NCBI GenBank assembly: GCA_932521035.1
Contig: OW051497.1
Span: forward strand, 5,642,001-5,706,000
Source of the DNA: Oscheius dolichura
Taxonomy: Eukaryota; Nematoda; Chromadorea; Rhabditida; Rhabditidae
DNA: 64,000 bases
Direction: 5' to 3'
Below are positions 45,580 to 57,320 of the stretch, piece by piece (within the stretch, counting starts at the first letter, position 1; each line of letters begins with the position of its first letter). Made by a program: the position numbers and the translations under genes. The notes under the pieces were generated by a model that did no database searches, had not been told where the DNA came from, and saw only the letters and a list, made by a program, of their open reading frames with translations.

Positions 45580-48500
45580 TCTGAAACATTTAATTTTAGT
45601 TGATTATATATACTGGAGACGGTAAAAGAAGAAAGGAAGAAGAGGAGCAATTGAATTAATAACAGATATTTGAGCACTTATTAGAATATGGGAGTATTGC
45701 CTAATGGAATAGGGGCAGGAATAGACGACCCTAGAGGTATTACTACTTCGAGTAGGCTGGCAAACTATAGGAGGAGGAGCCAAACGGGGGGTGGGAGAAC
45801 GCCGTGACAGACAAGAAGGAAGTTTTTGAACTAATCACAACCACATGTGTTTGGGACAACCACTTCTGTCCTCGGTACACGCGATTAAAATCGGAAGACG
45901 GGAGTAGTGGGCGGGTAGATTCCAGTAGTTTCTTAAACTGGAAGAAAACCTCTGCGAGAGAAGAAAAAAGAATCGCGAGATTTGTGATGTAGAGCTGTAT
46001 GTTCTCTGTGCACTCTCATTTTTACGTGTGCGCGATTGACCATCACGATCCGACCCTAGCCATTTCGTAAATGGAGAAATGATGCGGTCTATTGGATTTT
46101 GTTGGTTTGGGACCAAATGTCAGCTCAACCGCTCGCCAGCGCTTCACAGAAGTCATTGTTACTTTGCTTATCGGGGAGGGTTCGATGTGCATCAAGGTGA
46201 TAAAAACGTGGCACCACCCGTCGCCTATCGTCGACAGGAGTCTGGTCTAATTGACAAAACTTTGGACGCAAAAACACAAAAGAATACAACTACCACGAGG
46301 ATATATCATGAAGAAAATATTTTCCGCCTACAATGTCACCTTAAAATGACTGATGGATTTGATACAACGGTGGCAAGTGGGGGAAAGAGAGAGAGAGAGA
46401 GAACGGTAGCAGCCAGTTTCCGGAAGAGTTGTGACAGTTCTATTATGCAAAAGCGGCGGGGGTGCAGTAATCTGCTGGGGGCGGCGTATGGTTTGAATAA
46501 TCGTGGCATAGGCATAAACAAATCTGTTCAAACGACCATTCGATCTATGCTGACGAACTGTTGAAAAAGTGAAATGTGGATACACAGACAGAGAAGAGCT
46601 TGTTGAAGAAGCTATGCCTGCCAGACGAGATGATGAAAGAAAGGTGTGAACTGTGAGGTCTTTGCCTTAAGCGGTACTTATTCCAGTGATAAGCACCGGG
46701 TCGTGGGTCGCTGTAAGGCCTGGAATGTTGGAAAAATAAAAACCCGTTGTTTAGAAAACCTCACGAAGTTCAAAATCCAACTGTCAAAAAGGCGAAGGCC
46801 TAGATGGTTTCAAGTGATTTTCAGATAAGATCAATTAAAGTAGAAGATGGCATCTGCCAAGAACTAGCAACGCGGTTAGCTGGCTAGCGTGAAAATGCAC
46901 GAATCTGCCAGTGGCCCTAGGAACTTCATTAAAGATTCTTTTGTTTGTGTCCCCCTCTCGGACCCGTGATGTTTTGCTTCCAAAAGGTAGCTTCGCGTGG
47001 GGAGACACACTGTACCACTAATCCGGCGGGTCATAAGATCTGCTACCTTATCTGCTTCTTAGGGGAAATGACGTAAATGTGATAAACACTCTTTTGCCTA
47101 GAAACGCGAAAATCGCCTAATCGGTGGACCGTTCCGGGTGATAATCCTTATCTACATTTTCAGACAGCTTTGGACCCAACGGGTTGTCTCCGACAAAGTC
47201 GGCCCACTACACGACTTCTTGATAATGCCTCAAGAACATTAGTAACCCCGGGGGTGTATGACAAATCGTTCCTGCGGGGTCGCGTTACAGCGGTGGTAGC
47301 GCTTATTTGGAGAAAAAAGCGGATGTTTAAACCCTGCAAATCACCAAGGACGGTTTAGGAAACGATGGAAATAGACGACGGTGACGTGGTAGCGGAAGAA
47401 GAACAGGTTAGTGTCGTCGTGACAGTCGCCGTCCACACTCCCAACGATACCCTAAGGCAACGGAAGTTCTACGATCTCATCTGCCTTCCCTTATTTTCAG
47501 TAAACGAGGCTACTTGTAGCCAATAACGAATTGTTTTCTTGAAATGGAAAATCTGCGGAGGAGAGGATCTCAATTACCTTCGTCTACTGGATAAATAAAG
47601 TAGTCCACTTTGGGAAAAGACAGACATAATTTACTGTACTTTCATTCCCAATGGGAAATGCCCCCTCTATAGACAGGAGAGTACTCATTCCGGTGTCTCA
47701 CGCTCTTTTAGGAAACAGGTTGCTAAGATCAGTCTGTTTATGTTCCTGACGTGGTGTCGACATACTTATCACGGTAGCTTTTGATTGCTAGTCGAGAACG
47801 TGTTCCTAAAATAGTCCCCCGGAATAGTCCATCCATCAATCGCGCGAAATTCCTTTTTTAGATGGAAACTATCCGCCTGTAAATAGCCGAGAAGGGGGCG
47901 TATCGGGTACAAATGCTGCTAAGTTACAGTATTTCTAGTATTCAAAAAGAAGACGGATAGAAAATGTAATAACGAGGCAAGATATGGCATTCTCAGACTC
48001 TAATAGAAGCACTCAATCACGCCGCGACTATTACCCTCTTCAGCTATACGAAAAGGTGCCGAAATCAATGGAATTGTAGCATAATTCAAGATGGACAATG
48101 ACATCCAGACAACTGGACGCCATTGGAACCCTTCCTCGTGTGTCTTCATGTCACATGGGGGTGGTGGGAAAGATCCGAAAATAGAAGCTTAGGAGAGGAT
48201 TGGTAGACGGATCTGCAAACACATCGAAGACCTCGGGGTGTAAGGTGCGTGTGGACAAAAATCAGCTCAATGGGGGCAGCTGACAGCTCATTGATCCCAA
48301 AGGCCAATAACCTTTGGATCAGCTGGCTCTATGGTACCACTAAATATCCATGCTCACTGAGTTCTCAAAAGATTTTTTGTAACAACGGGATGAGGAAGGA
48401 CAAGAACAAAAGAGCGGATGCAGGTGCATAGCTGGTTTAGATTTCACTTCCGGACCAAAGAAAATGGAGAAGTATCTGTTCCCCGGAAAACGTGTACATC

Positions 48501-50095
48501 CGAAGGGTTGTGTCTAGCCTGGCTCAGCCCTGGACCAATCTCGACGGTGACTGACGTTTTCCCCCACCTCCGCTCCAGAACCTCTTAAAATATGAATAAT
48601 ATTTGTGAGTCGTGGATTTCACACAGGACATGTGGCCCTAGTCATAGAATGTGTATGGGTAGTATGTGAGGAAACAGATGGGCCGATTGTCCCCCGCCTA
48701 CTTGAATAGGTTCCCCCTCAAAAAGTATAGAGTGGGAAAGACAAATGATGCAGAAAACGAGTAGTTGTAGGTGGCGGCAGCTGTATAGTGGCTGGGAAAA
48801 GGAGCAACTGCAAAAGAGATAAAAACAAACACTTACTCTAAAGGCTTTTCGGAGCTGAAGGAGCTTATTGGAGTAAACAAGCCAAGAGATTGCATTTCGC
48901 AAGGGATTCATTGGTATCTTCCTGTTTTGTCTGACCTTTCTAGGCAAATAATCCCGCGTCTCCCACACTAGATATGAAATGTTGGCTACTACTTGTTGAC
49001 GGCGGGGAGTAAAGGAAAGGGTCCAAAAGTAAGAGGAGTCTTCTTTGCAGCAGAAGACATGGTGTCATCCCTCCAGGGAGCGGGACTCATTTGTTAGGCA
49101 TGCCGAGTTTTGACAAGTGTGTGTAAGTGGCGGTTGTAAGAGACTTGATATTTGATACAGTTGCAAAGACAACGCAGAAAATAGAACAGAGCGTCTATTT
49201 CCAACATATATTCTGCCGGTGCAGGCATCTAATCGCAGCCAATGGAGACTATTTCCTGTTGGTTTCTGTCGTCACTCATAACTGTACAATTGAAAGGGAA
49301 GAAGAAAAAGAAAATGGAATTCTCGCTGATGAATAAGAGAGGAATATGTTCATTATGCAAACGGCGGAGGAGCAGAAGCAATCTCCTGGGATGAATAAAT
49401 GGCCGGCAACGGTAGAGTTGCTGCCTGGCAAAGATAGATTCCATTTCGGAGAGTAGTAACGTGTCAGGCTGAAAACGTAGCCATGGGCACGATGCCCCCT
49501 GAGGAAGAACACGTCATTTTAAAAACAACGCCTTTTGACACGGGATGCTGAGTAGTGTAGGACCTCCCTAGGGATGAGTAATTAGAGCTCCCAGGCTCTT
49601 AACGAAGTCCTGTTAGAGGAGTAAGTAGGGTCTTTTTTGCGAAATAGAGGGCAATGATGTTCACAGACGATAGAATCAGGAACTGAGAGGAGCACACCGG
49701 TAATGGCATTGCTCTCTCGAAAATGGCCGAGGAGGCCATTCTAAACTCACTGTTCAGGGAGTTCTAATTTGAGCTAACGTGTTTGTTTTTTTTGTGGAAA
49801 CCGTCTGGGTGATTATTGTTTTGCGTGTAGACAAACAAAAAGTGACGTCTTCTTAGGATGCCGACATTTCGTTCAGTTCTTTCGGAAATGTGTTCTTATT
49901 GAAATTCAAAACCATTAAGCAGCATGGTCAGTAGCAGGAACAGGTCTCGGCTCTTTTGAATAATCCAAAGTAGGCAGCTAGGTGTTTGATCGGGACCTCA
50001 GCAGGTGGTAGCTGCCTACCAGTCCCACTGTCATAATTAGATCTCCTCTTGTATAAAAGAGAATCCGACGTGGGCATCCGCCCACGGCTGTCGTG
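45580..50095. other. Gene-poor stretch, 4.5 kb
   Basis: No supportable gene. A GA dinucleotide run lies at 46387-46400. A short acidic open start (MEIDDGDVVAEEEQ, from 47364) is followed by a GT donor but no in-frame continuation was found. Frames such as 46079-46564 (plus) and 48642-48968 (minus) lack motifs. The plus strand is purine-rich in parts. Confidence 0.45.
50051..50060 (+). promoter_or_regulatory. TATA box of collagen gene
   Basis: GTATAAAAGA lies 36 nt before the collagen ATG. A TATA element this close implies a very short 5' UTR, as seen in many highly expressed nematode cuticle genes. Confidence 0.5.
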
Positions 50096-51295
50096 ATGAG
50101 AGCCGACACTTTCATCATCGTTCTAATTGCACTGATGTCAGCTCTGTGTGTTTCTACCGTATTCCTTGTTTTCCAAGTAAAACTACAAGCCGATGAGATG
50201 AAAGAGGAATACGACGCGGAAGCGGAGGAAACCCGGGTACGAAATAGTACCGAATTTCATAAATTGGTCCACTTTCAGTTGCTCCACGAGATGATCCACT
50301 CTGAACTGAAGACGTTGCCGAAGAACAGTCGCCCTCGCCGACAATCATATTATGACTCGAACAGTTACTCCAAACAAGTTTCTTTGGCAATTTCAGCCCA
50401 GCCGCCGGCTATTTCTCCAAAGAAATGCAGTAAGCCCTCTTCTGTGTGCCTACTGTGATATTAGATTGCAACACTGAGAACAAGTGCCCTGCCGGACCAC
50501 CCGGGCCTTCTGGGCCGAACGGAATAAAAGGGAAGAATGGATTGCCAGGAACTGATGGGAAAAAGGTTTCTATTCACATTCCTTGTATCGTTGATCTTTG
50601 TTTTGTCTATCATTCCCTACATCATTATCAGTTTCTTATTTTCAGGGCGAACCTTGTTTGGATGTCATTCAACATCATCGTCAAATTCAAACTTGTCAAT
50701 ATTGCCCAGCCGGACAACAAGGCTTGCCAGGACTTCCCGGAAAACAAGGTGATTCAGTCATCAATCTCTTTGATAAATTTTAAAAAGGTCCAAGAGGAAT
50801 GCGTGGCCGTGAGGGGATGCCTGGGCACTCTGGAGAAATGGGAGCTCCAGGAGTTCCTGGGGACATGGGCGAATGCGGACCTGAGGGAGCGGAAGGTGAC
50901 CAGGGCCACGAGGGCACTGCGGGAATGGACTTCGTAAAGGAAGAGCGTCTACCCGGAGAGAAAGGAGTTCCGGGCTCCCCAGGAGACACTGGAATACCAG
51001 GAGACCAAGGAGAAGCTGGTACCGTAGGAAACGTCGGAAATCGGTAGGACATATAATATGCCTCTGTTAATTGTTCTATTCAGCGGGCCGGTCGGCCATA
51101 ATGGAACAGAAGGCAAACCAGGCAATGCCGGTCGGAGAGGATTCCTTGGAGAAACGGGAGCTCCTGGTTTCGATGCTATGGTTAGTGCAAATTGTCACAG
51201 CATTTATCTTTTCATTACAGTATTGTCCATGCCCTCAAAGGGTCGTAGAAGCTGCCACGCTACCTTCCTCTGCCGTCTCGGCCGCTGGATATTGA
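50096..51295 (+). CDS. Cuticle collagen
   Basis: Structural collagen secreted by hypodermis, trimerised and Cys-crosslinked in the cuticle. Six exons: 50096-50429, 50465-50565, 50646-50748, 50788-51043, 51084-51180, 51221-51295; 321 residues. Residues 5-26 form a membrane/signal-anchor helix (TFIIVLIALMSALCVSTVFL); a furin-type site RPRR (79-82) precedes the mature chain. Gly-X-Y blocks: CPAGPPGPSGPNGIKGKNGL, a 20-residue Cys-containing break (CLDVIQHHRQIQTCQYC), PAGQQGLPGLPGKQGDS-type repeats, GPRGMRGREGMPGHSGEMGA and so on, a second break (GMDFVKEERLPGEKG), then to GETGAPGFDAM. The C-terminus after the helix has YCPCPQ and an Ala/Ser-rich end. Exon borders in the triple helix mostly fall at Gly codons. 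The antisense frame 50780-51052 is a shadow. Confidence 0.92.
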
Positions 51296-51504
51296 CTGAT
51301 TTTCCACATAAATCTTCTATTTATTTAAAAAACAAAACAAAGGAGTACACGTATTTTCGTATCCATTCGATTAAAATGTATACGCTAGATTAAACATCAT
51401 CAGATATAGGACCGGGGTCGTTTGGGGGTTAGAATGAGGATCACAACCGCACTCGAACTTGTTATAGTATAGTAGTAGAGCACCCTTTTTCTTTGGATTG
51501 GAAT

Positions 51505-54500
51505 TTAACTGAGCGAGAAAAGGATTATGACGGGGACTGTCACCATGAGAAGGAAGACAGTCATAAATATAATGTCGAGTCTATCTGAGATTCGAACATA
51601 ACCATTAGCCTCCCGTTTCCGTCGTAATGCATGGGGATCATCTAGGTCGAATTCCTCTAGCTCGCCCTGTAAGCCATAACTATTAATATCAGGGATTCGG
51701 ACGTCCATGCGGTTCCAAATATCCCTATCGCATGAGGGCAGCCGTCGATCCGGACGGACGCGCCTGCCGCAGTTCAGTGCGCGTTTCCCGCAATTTATGG
51801 CCGGTAGATGTGGCCAGTTGTTGTCCTCGTCTAACAGACAAGAAGCCTCAATCGCACCTCTTTTTACGGGCCTATCGAGATAAATAATCCATCAGACAAG
51901 TGTCGGATGTAGAGAGATAATTAATCACAAAGACGGACCTGAATGTTTTCGCATGTTGCGGCCAGCTTCCTGACAAAGCTCTCAATCGCTATGATCTTCT
52001 TCGACAGTAGCTGTTCCCCGTTGGCAACTTCACCGTTGAGCAGTGTGACCCGAGCCGGAAGATCGATGTCATCCTTGGTCAGCCCTTGTTTAATTAGCCG
52101 CTGAAAGAACAGTATCGGTTAGAAGAATGAAACACTCCACTGACCCCTCTTTTAATTGGTCGTAAGCAGAAACAATACAGCAACCAATTGGGCGGCTCGT
52201 CTCCATACCTTCCCATCCGGTGCACCTTCATCACCACTCCCGTTGTCATAGCCGCCACCGACACGGTTACCATATTGAAAAGAAAATAGCCAACTGAAAT
52301 TTCACTCTCTAGGAAAAGAAATCTCCCCTGAATGTGACTGCTTATCCACCCAATGGATCTTTTATGCCTGCTTAAATTTCAGCGAGGCCGCAGTGTGTAC
52401 GGCTAGAAATCATCGTGGAGCCATCAAATCCACAATATCTTTCGCATATGGAGGACTCGGTTGTAATGTTTCAAGTGCAGTTTTTAATTGCTCAGCAGAT
52501 TTCTTGGATCTCAATGGGTTCTCTTCCTTGGGGTTATCCAGGAAGAAAAAGAAAACAAATTTCTTACCGAGCAACGGCACGTGGGTGGAACTGTGAGGGA
52601 TCTTTTCACTGACAACCAAAGACAACACCGCCATGGTCAGGATGGCCGTCACTCCGAGGGTAAAGCGTTCCTACAATCAAAAGAGTGATGCATGCACGGA
52701 AGGAAGTCACCTCTCTTTCTCCTGTGGTCGAGAATCTAGCAAAGAGGCCAACGACAGAAATAGCACACATTACGTAGGAAGGGAATGTGAGAGTGACCAT
52801 GTAGAATAAAGGACGTCTTTTGACGGAAACCTCGTACCGTAGCTCAGACACCTAAAGATGATTTAATAGCTGAGCCAACCCCTATTCTCCAGATTTTTCG
52901 CGGAAATTATCGAAGACAGTCATATTTTTGAACTCTAAGGGCTTTCGTTCCCGATGTATCGAGGCGCCTCTGTTTGCTCACCACTATGCCTTCATGGTGA
53001 TAGTCGCTGTTGTTAACCCTCACTGATAACAATTGCCATTCTTCGTTGTCAGTATAATGTTCCCGACTTTTCTTTACAGGAGGAGCTGTCAATTTGATTT
53101 TCTCCTTTCCATATTGCCAAGAAGCAATCTAAAGAGGTGCGTGTTTATTAATAAGCTAGTTCTCTCTCACCTCCATTGAACACCGTTGGTCATCAAGTGG
53201 AAAATGTTTAATGTTAATTTTGCAGCTGACAGTATGGACAGCAGGGTGGGAAGTCTCAATGGTCCCATTAGCAAAGATCAATGCAGGAGCACGTACAGAT
53301 GAGAGCAGATCCTCGTGGTCCAGCCTGGAATTAACAACCCTTTAACCGGGCTAAGCCCGCCGAGAACTGTGGGACAGATCACAGAATAGAAGCCACTCGA
53401 CATTCCCATGCGCGATTCTTTTTACTTTGATCCCTTGGTATACGTGTGACTAATGCCATTATCAGGTGAGTTATTATGCTATTTTTTCGTAGTCTATGTT
53501 GCGCTCTTGAGCTAAGATAGCCTAATTAACGGCTCAATGGACACAGCTGACCTGTCGGCACCTTTCATCGGTGACATCTTTCGCGAAAACTTTGCTAATC
53601 CCCTAATGTTCCTTCCGGTGGGTGGGAATTTGCTCATCTTTTGTGATCGAACGAAATATACTTACATATTAAAGACAATCACATCCGGTAACCAGATTTT
53701 GTTCAATGGAAGCCAAGTCTTCGGGATTCCTCCAAAAAGTGCTGGATCCCAAGAGAGCGATGGATCCGTCCATCGCTGAAAATGTGATGACTTCCTGCTG
53801 GTGGATACCTACTTGGTCTATGTAGACTAGGACAGTCATAGTTTGTTTGAGTTCATCGATTCCCAGAATATGGACCAGCTCGATTTCATAGTGAACATCC
53901 AGGACCCCATCCGGTGGGGCCGCAGGATTATGTCGGTTTATGAGATACTCGGTGAGCTTCTTCGAGGAACCTGAATGGTCTCTCTCATTACTCTACCAAT
54001 TTGTTCGCTTTCAAATAGGGCGACTCGTGATCCGTGACGCTGTCAGTTTTATTCGATTATGGTCACCCGTTTTTGGGTTTCCTGGGGATTCCACAAGGCC
54101 GGCTAAGTAATTGCGGGATATTAGAAGGCCAAAACCGATGACCTAAGGCCCTCATGGGAGACAAATGTTGCGCACGCCGGCAGACAAAAAGTAACTGGAT
54201 TGCACCGACAATTAGGTATGTACCTAGAAATAGGGTTGCAGCGTAGTGATTTCGAACGGGTACCCGTTATAGCTACTTCTTCCTTGGAACTTTGGCAAAA
54301 TGAAACGAGCAAAAAAGAAGGTTTAAAATTCACCTGGTATTTTTGGAGCATCTGGCTCATCATCATAATGGGGTTCCTCAACTTCTTCCGAGATCTAAAC
54401 GAAACGGAACTTTTGAGAGCCAAACGGAAAGATGAAAATAAATTAACATAAGGCGTACCTCTTCTGCAGTACCTGTATTAACTAGTAATAACAACAATAA

Positions 54501-54527
54501 TGGGAATACTGCTGACCTTATGATCAT
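51505..54527 (-). CDS. Cys-loop ligand-gated ion channel subunit, cation-type (nAChR/LGC-like)
   Basis: Pentameric receptor subunit. Twelve exons read leftward: 54459-54527, 54334-54394, 53813-53970, 53666-53775, 53171-53324, 52982-53128, 52711-52851, 52568-52670, 52145-52293, 51939-52100, 51858-51871, 51505-51724; 495 residues. Signal peptide RSAVFPLLLLLLVNTGTA; acidic N-terminus; WTDPSLSWDPALFGG and IWLPDVIVFN (binding-loop region); Cys-loop C167-x13-C181 with FPLDDQRC; TM1 RRPLFYMVTLTFPSYVM; TM2 GEREERFTLGVTAILTMAV with Glu at the cytoplasmic mouth, as in cation channels, ending SEKIPHSSTHVP; TM3 YFLFNMVTVSVAAMTTGVVM; then RYGDEPPNWLLYC; TM4 LDIIFMTVFLLMVTVPVIIL. No vicinal Cys pair is seen in loop C (region NNSDYHHEG), so it is a non-alpha-type or non-cholinergic subunit. 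Exon 11 is a 14-nt microexon in the TM3-TM4 loop. Confidence 0.9.
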
Positions 54528-56403
54528 CTGAAAAAAAGTAAAAGTGGTGGTGTTCAGATGAAGTGATTATTGAGAATAACAGTGATAATATTTTGAAATG
54601 AAAGGATCAAGGAGGATTTGAGGTAGAAAATGATCGCAACTAGCAGCTGGCTCTTGACACGATTGGCCACGCCTATCTTTGACAGCTACCGTAAGATTTA
54701 TAGCTTTAATTGTCCTGAGAAGTACACGTTTTGACTCGCTCGTCATTAAGAATCACAAAGATTAACGCGTTTATGTTACACAGTAGATGAGGAGACGTGG
54801 GGGAGGGGCTAGACTTTATGGCAGGGCTGTTGAAGATTTCAATTACGGGCATGCCTCATGATGGCTTAGTTTTTATAATTTTAGGACTCTTCTGGGAAAC
54901 AGTAGCCTTTTACTCTGATTGTTTTCTCTTAATCGTTATAGAAAGGGAGTAAAGTTTTGAAATGGCATTTGTTCAGGACGAAGATCGAAGAAAGATGAAT
55001 TTTAGATATCGCTTTCGCTTTTGAAAATTATTGTTCTTGTAACATTATTGTATTGGAACATTGTAAGATATTCTCAGAGATTCAAGCTTATGGATGCGCT
55101 GGTACGTCACAGAAAGTTAACCGCAGTAATTAGAGGGGCCAGTGGAAGTAGTGGACGAGGACAGTTGGAGTTCAGCTCGGGGTGGGCGGCCGCATGACCA
55201 CATTATCCAGATGATAGGCTTTACCCGATCGCAACCGAAAATCTCTCTAGATGTGCATCGAGGCCCCAAAAATGGCTCAATAAATGTCTTGCGTGCTTGA
55301 CCATTGAATCAACTTGAGATAAGTTGTGCTGTTCCCGGAAAAGGACAGAGGTCGAACATTAAAGAATAAAATCAATTGGAACACAGGAGAAGTTTTAACA
55401 GAGCTGCGAACGCGCCACCTTTCCGTGAGGAAGAAGCAGCGTGAACAAATTGTTCACCCGTCAGCGATATTTCATTTTGTCCCATTCTTTATCTTCTTCT
55501 AATTTTCCTCAATGGCTGCAGTGTAAATGGGGACGTCTCGCCAATTACTTCATCATCATTATAAAGTACAGTACCTGCCAAAGCTGCTTCACAACACTGT
55601 ATAAGTTCTTTGTAAATACGACAGAACCACACCAGTACAACATCTTCATCTGATCTATTTCATTACATCTTTAGGAATTAACGGGCTGACTCACATCGCA
55701 ATGAATGCGTGAGTCATCGAAAATTAGAAGAAGATAAAGAATCTATGAATCATCACTAGATTACGATATTTTAAAAATATGGTTAAAAGCGGCCGTCGTA
55801 ATCTTGTTTTTATTATTACCGACATCTCCGCGTTTTCCTGTTAGGTTAATAAATTTTTGATTGCGTTACTGTATCTTTCATAAGGTGGCTTGTTAATCCC
55901 AATTAAATATCTGCACAGCTATTTTTTTATAAAAGATATATTTGGTATTGTCTATACATATACATAATTTGATCCTCATCATGTGTTTGCATGCTCATCA
56001 TTGTTACGGACAATTAATTCTGAGGAACTCCATTCAAAAGAACTTTTGGTTTAAGATGTTTTCCGTGCATACCCTCTTGTCCGATCCTGAAAAAGTCTTT
56101 TGAAAGCTGCGAACTAATTTCTCATATATTAAAACCGAATGTATGCATTGAATTTTGGTACTCTTATCGGCTGGGAAGTGACTGTACGCATTTATGGGCC
56201 CGACACAGTCAGTCGATTTTCTTTTCTCTCCACAGTATAAATACCTAAATACAGTGTATAAATTCCCTTGGATGAGTGATCTCTACTTAACCAATTGAAG
56301 AATGTTTCATATCTCAGGTTTTTATCTTCCAGGAGTTTGATCTTTCGATTCACCACAATTGTTAAGGTATAACCACACTTCAGCTCCTCCTTTTTCATTT
56401 TCT
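54528..56403. other. Intergenic, 1.9 kb, divergent promoters
   Basis: Between the channel gene (minus) and a small plus-strand gene. A+T-rich with no recognised exon. A hairpin-forming sequence lies at 55688-55715 (arms GACTC/GAGTC and CGCA/TGCG). Confidence 0.45.
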
Positions 56404-57320
56404 ATGGACAGAAATCCGGACGACTATAGCAGAACAGGTGAGGCTTGTCTCAACCTTCTCTGTTCTTTGTGCTGTTAAAGATTTCTTCATTTTTAGGATA
56501 CCGCGCACATCCATATTACCCTCCGCCCCAACGATGGACCGAGCCCGTTTTGGTAAGTCTAGTGTTCCTGATAGAGAGTGTCTCTTAAATGGTGGCACGC
56601 CCTGTTGCGGAATGCTATTTAGTTTTTTAAGTAGCACAGATTAAGAAATATTCAGGGATCGTTTCCTCCTCCTAATTACATTCCACCCCACCATAAAGGT
56701 TGCTGCTGTCCTTCGGTCGACAGCCGCTTATATGTGAGTCCGCTATTTTCTTTTAAAGAGAACTCGTAAACCGCACATAAAATTCACGCGTGACTGTATC
56801 AGCATTACGATAAATTCATGAAAATTTAATCTAATACAGTCACTGAACAATATATAACTCTAGGTTATTGAAAGGAAGATCACATCAATCCAATCAACAG
56901 TGGAAGCTCTTGCTTCACGAATAGGTCCGGCTGAGGTTTGTAGTTCTAAATGCTCTATATAAATGCGGCTAGTTTAGGAACAACCCCAACAACAGCATTC
57001 CAATACGGAATCAGTGAGTTCTATTTGAATAACATCACGTGCCTGACTCCAGTTCAGTTTAAAATTGGGTAGTTCAGACAATGTCCAACAGTGGGTCGGT
57101 TATCATGGAGCAAGACACTCGGCCAATCGTCATTCCCGGAACAAGCAAAGAAAGGAAGGAGCTCATCAAAAGGATGGAACAGGTTCACTCTAAGAAAACA
57201 CTTTTATCAATGTTTTTTTAGGAATTGGATGAACGTCGAGAGGAGAATCGACATCACGAGGAGCGCATCTCTGACCTTAAAAGAGAACTGGAACAGCTAC
57301 GAGCACGAAATTCAAAGTAA
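56404..57320 (+). CDS. Small Pro/Tyr-rich then coiled-coil protein, unrecognised
   Basis: Seven exons: 56404-56437, 56497-56552, 56656-56733, 56864-56935, 56978-57013, 57078-57182, 57222-57320; 159 residues. N-terminal third: RAHPYYPPPQRWTEPVLGSF, PPPNYIPPHHKGCCCPSVDS (a Cys-Cys-Cys cluster flanked by Pro/His). Middle: VIERKITSIQSTVEALASRI and a Gln/Ser linker. C-terminal third is a charged coiled coil (SKERKELIKRMEQELDERRE, HHEERISDLKRELEQLRARN). Most exons are phase 0 and all joins keep frame. No transmembrane helix or signal peptide. The CCC could be palmitoylated or bind metal; nothing in the sequence decides this. I do not recognise the family. Confidence 0.7.

Noticed and set aside
50780-51052. 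Antisense Pro/Gly/Ser-rich frame over the collagen
   Set aside because: GGN-rich collagen codons produce Pro/Ser-rich antisense translation; the sense strand has the full collagen architecture.
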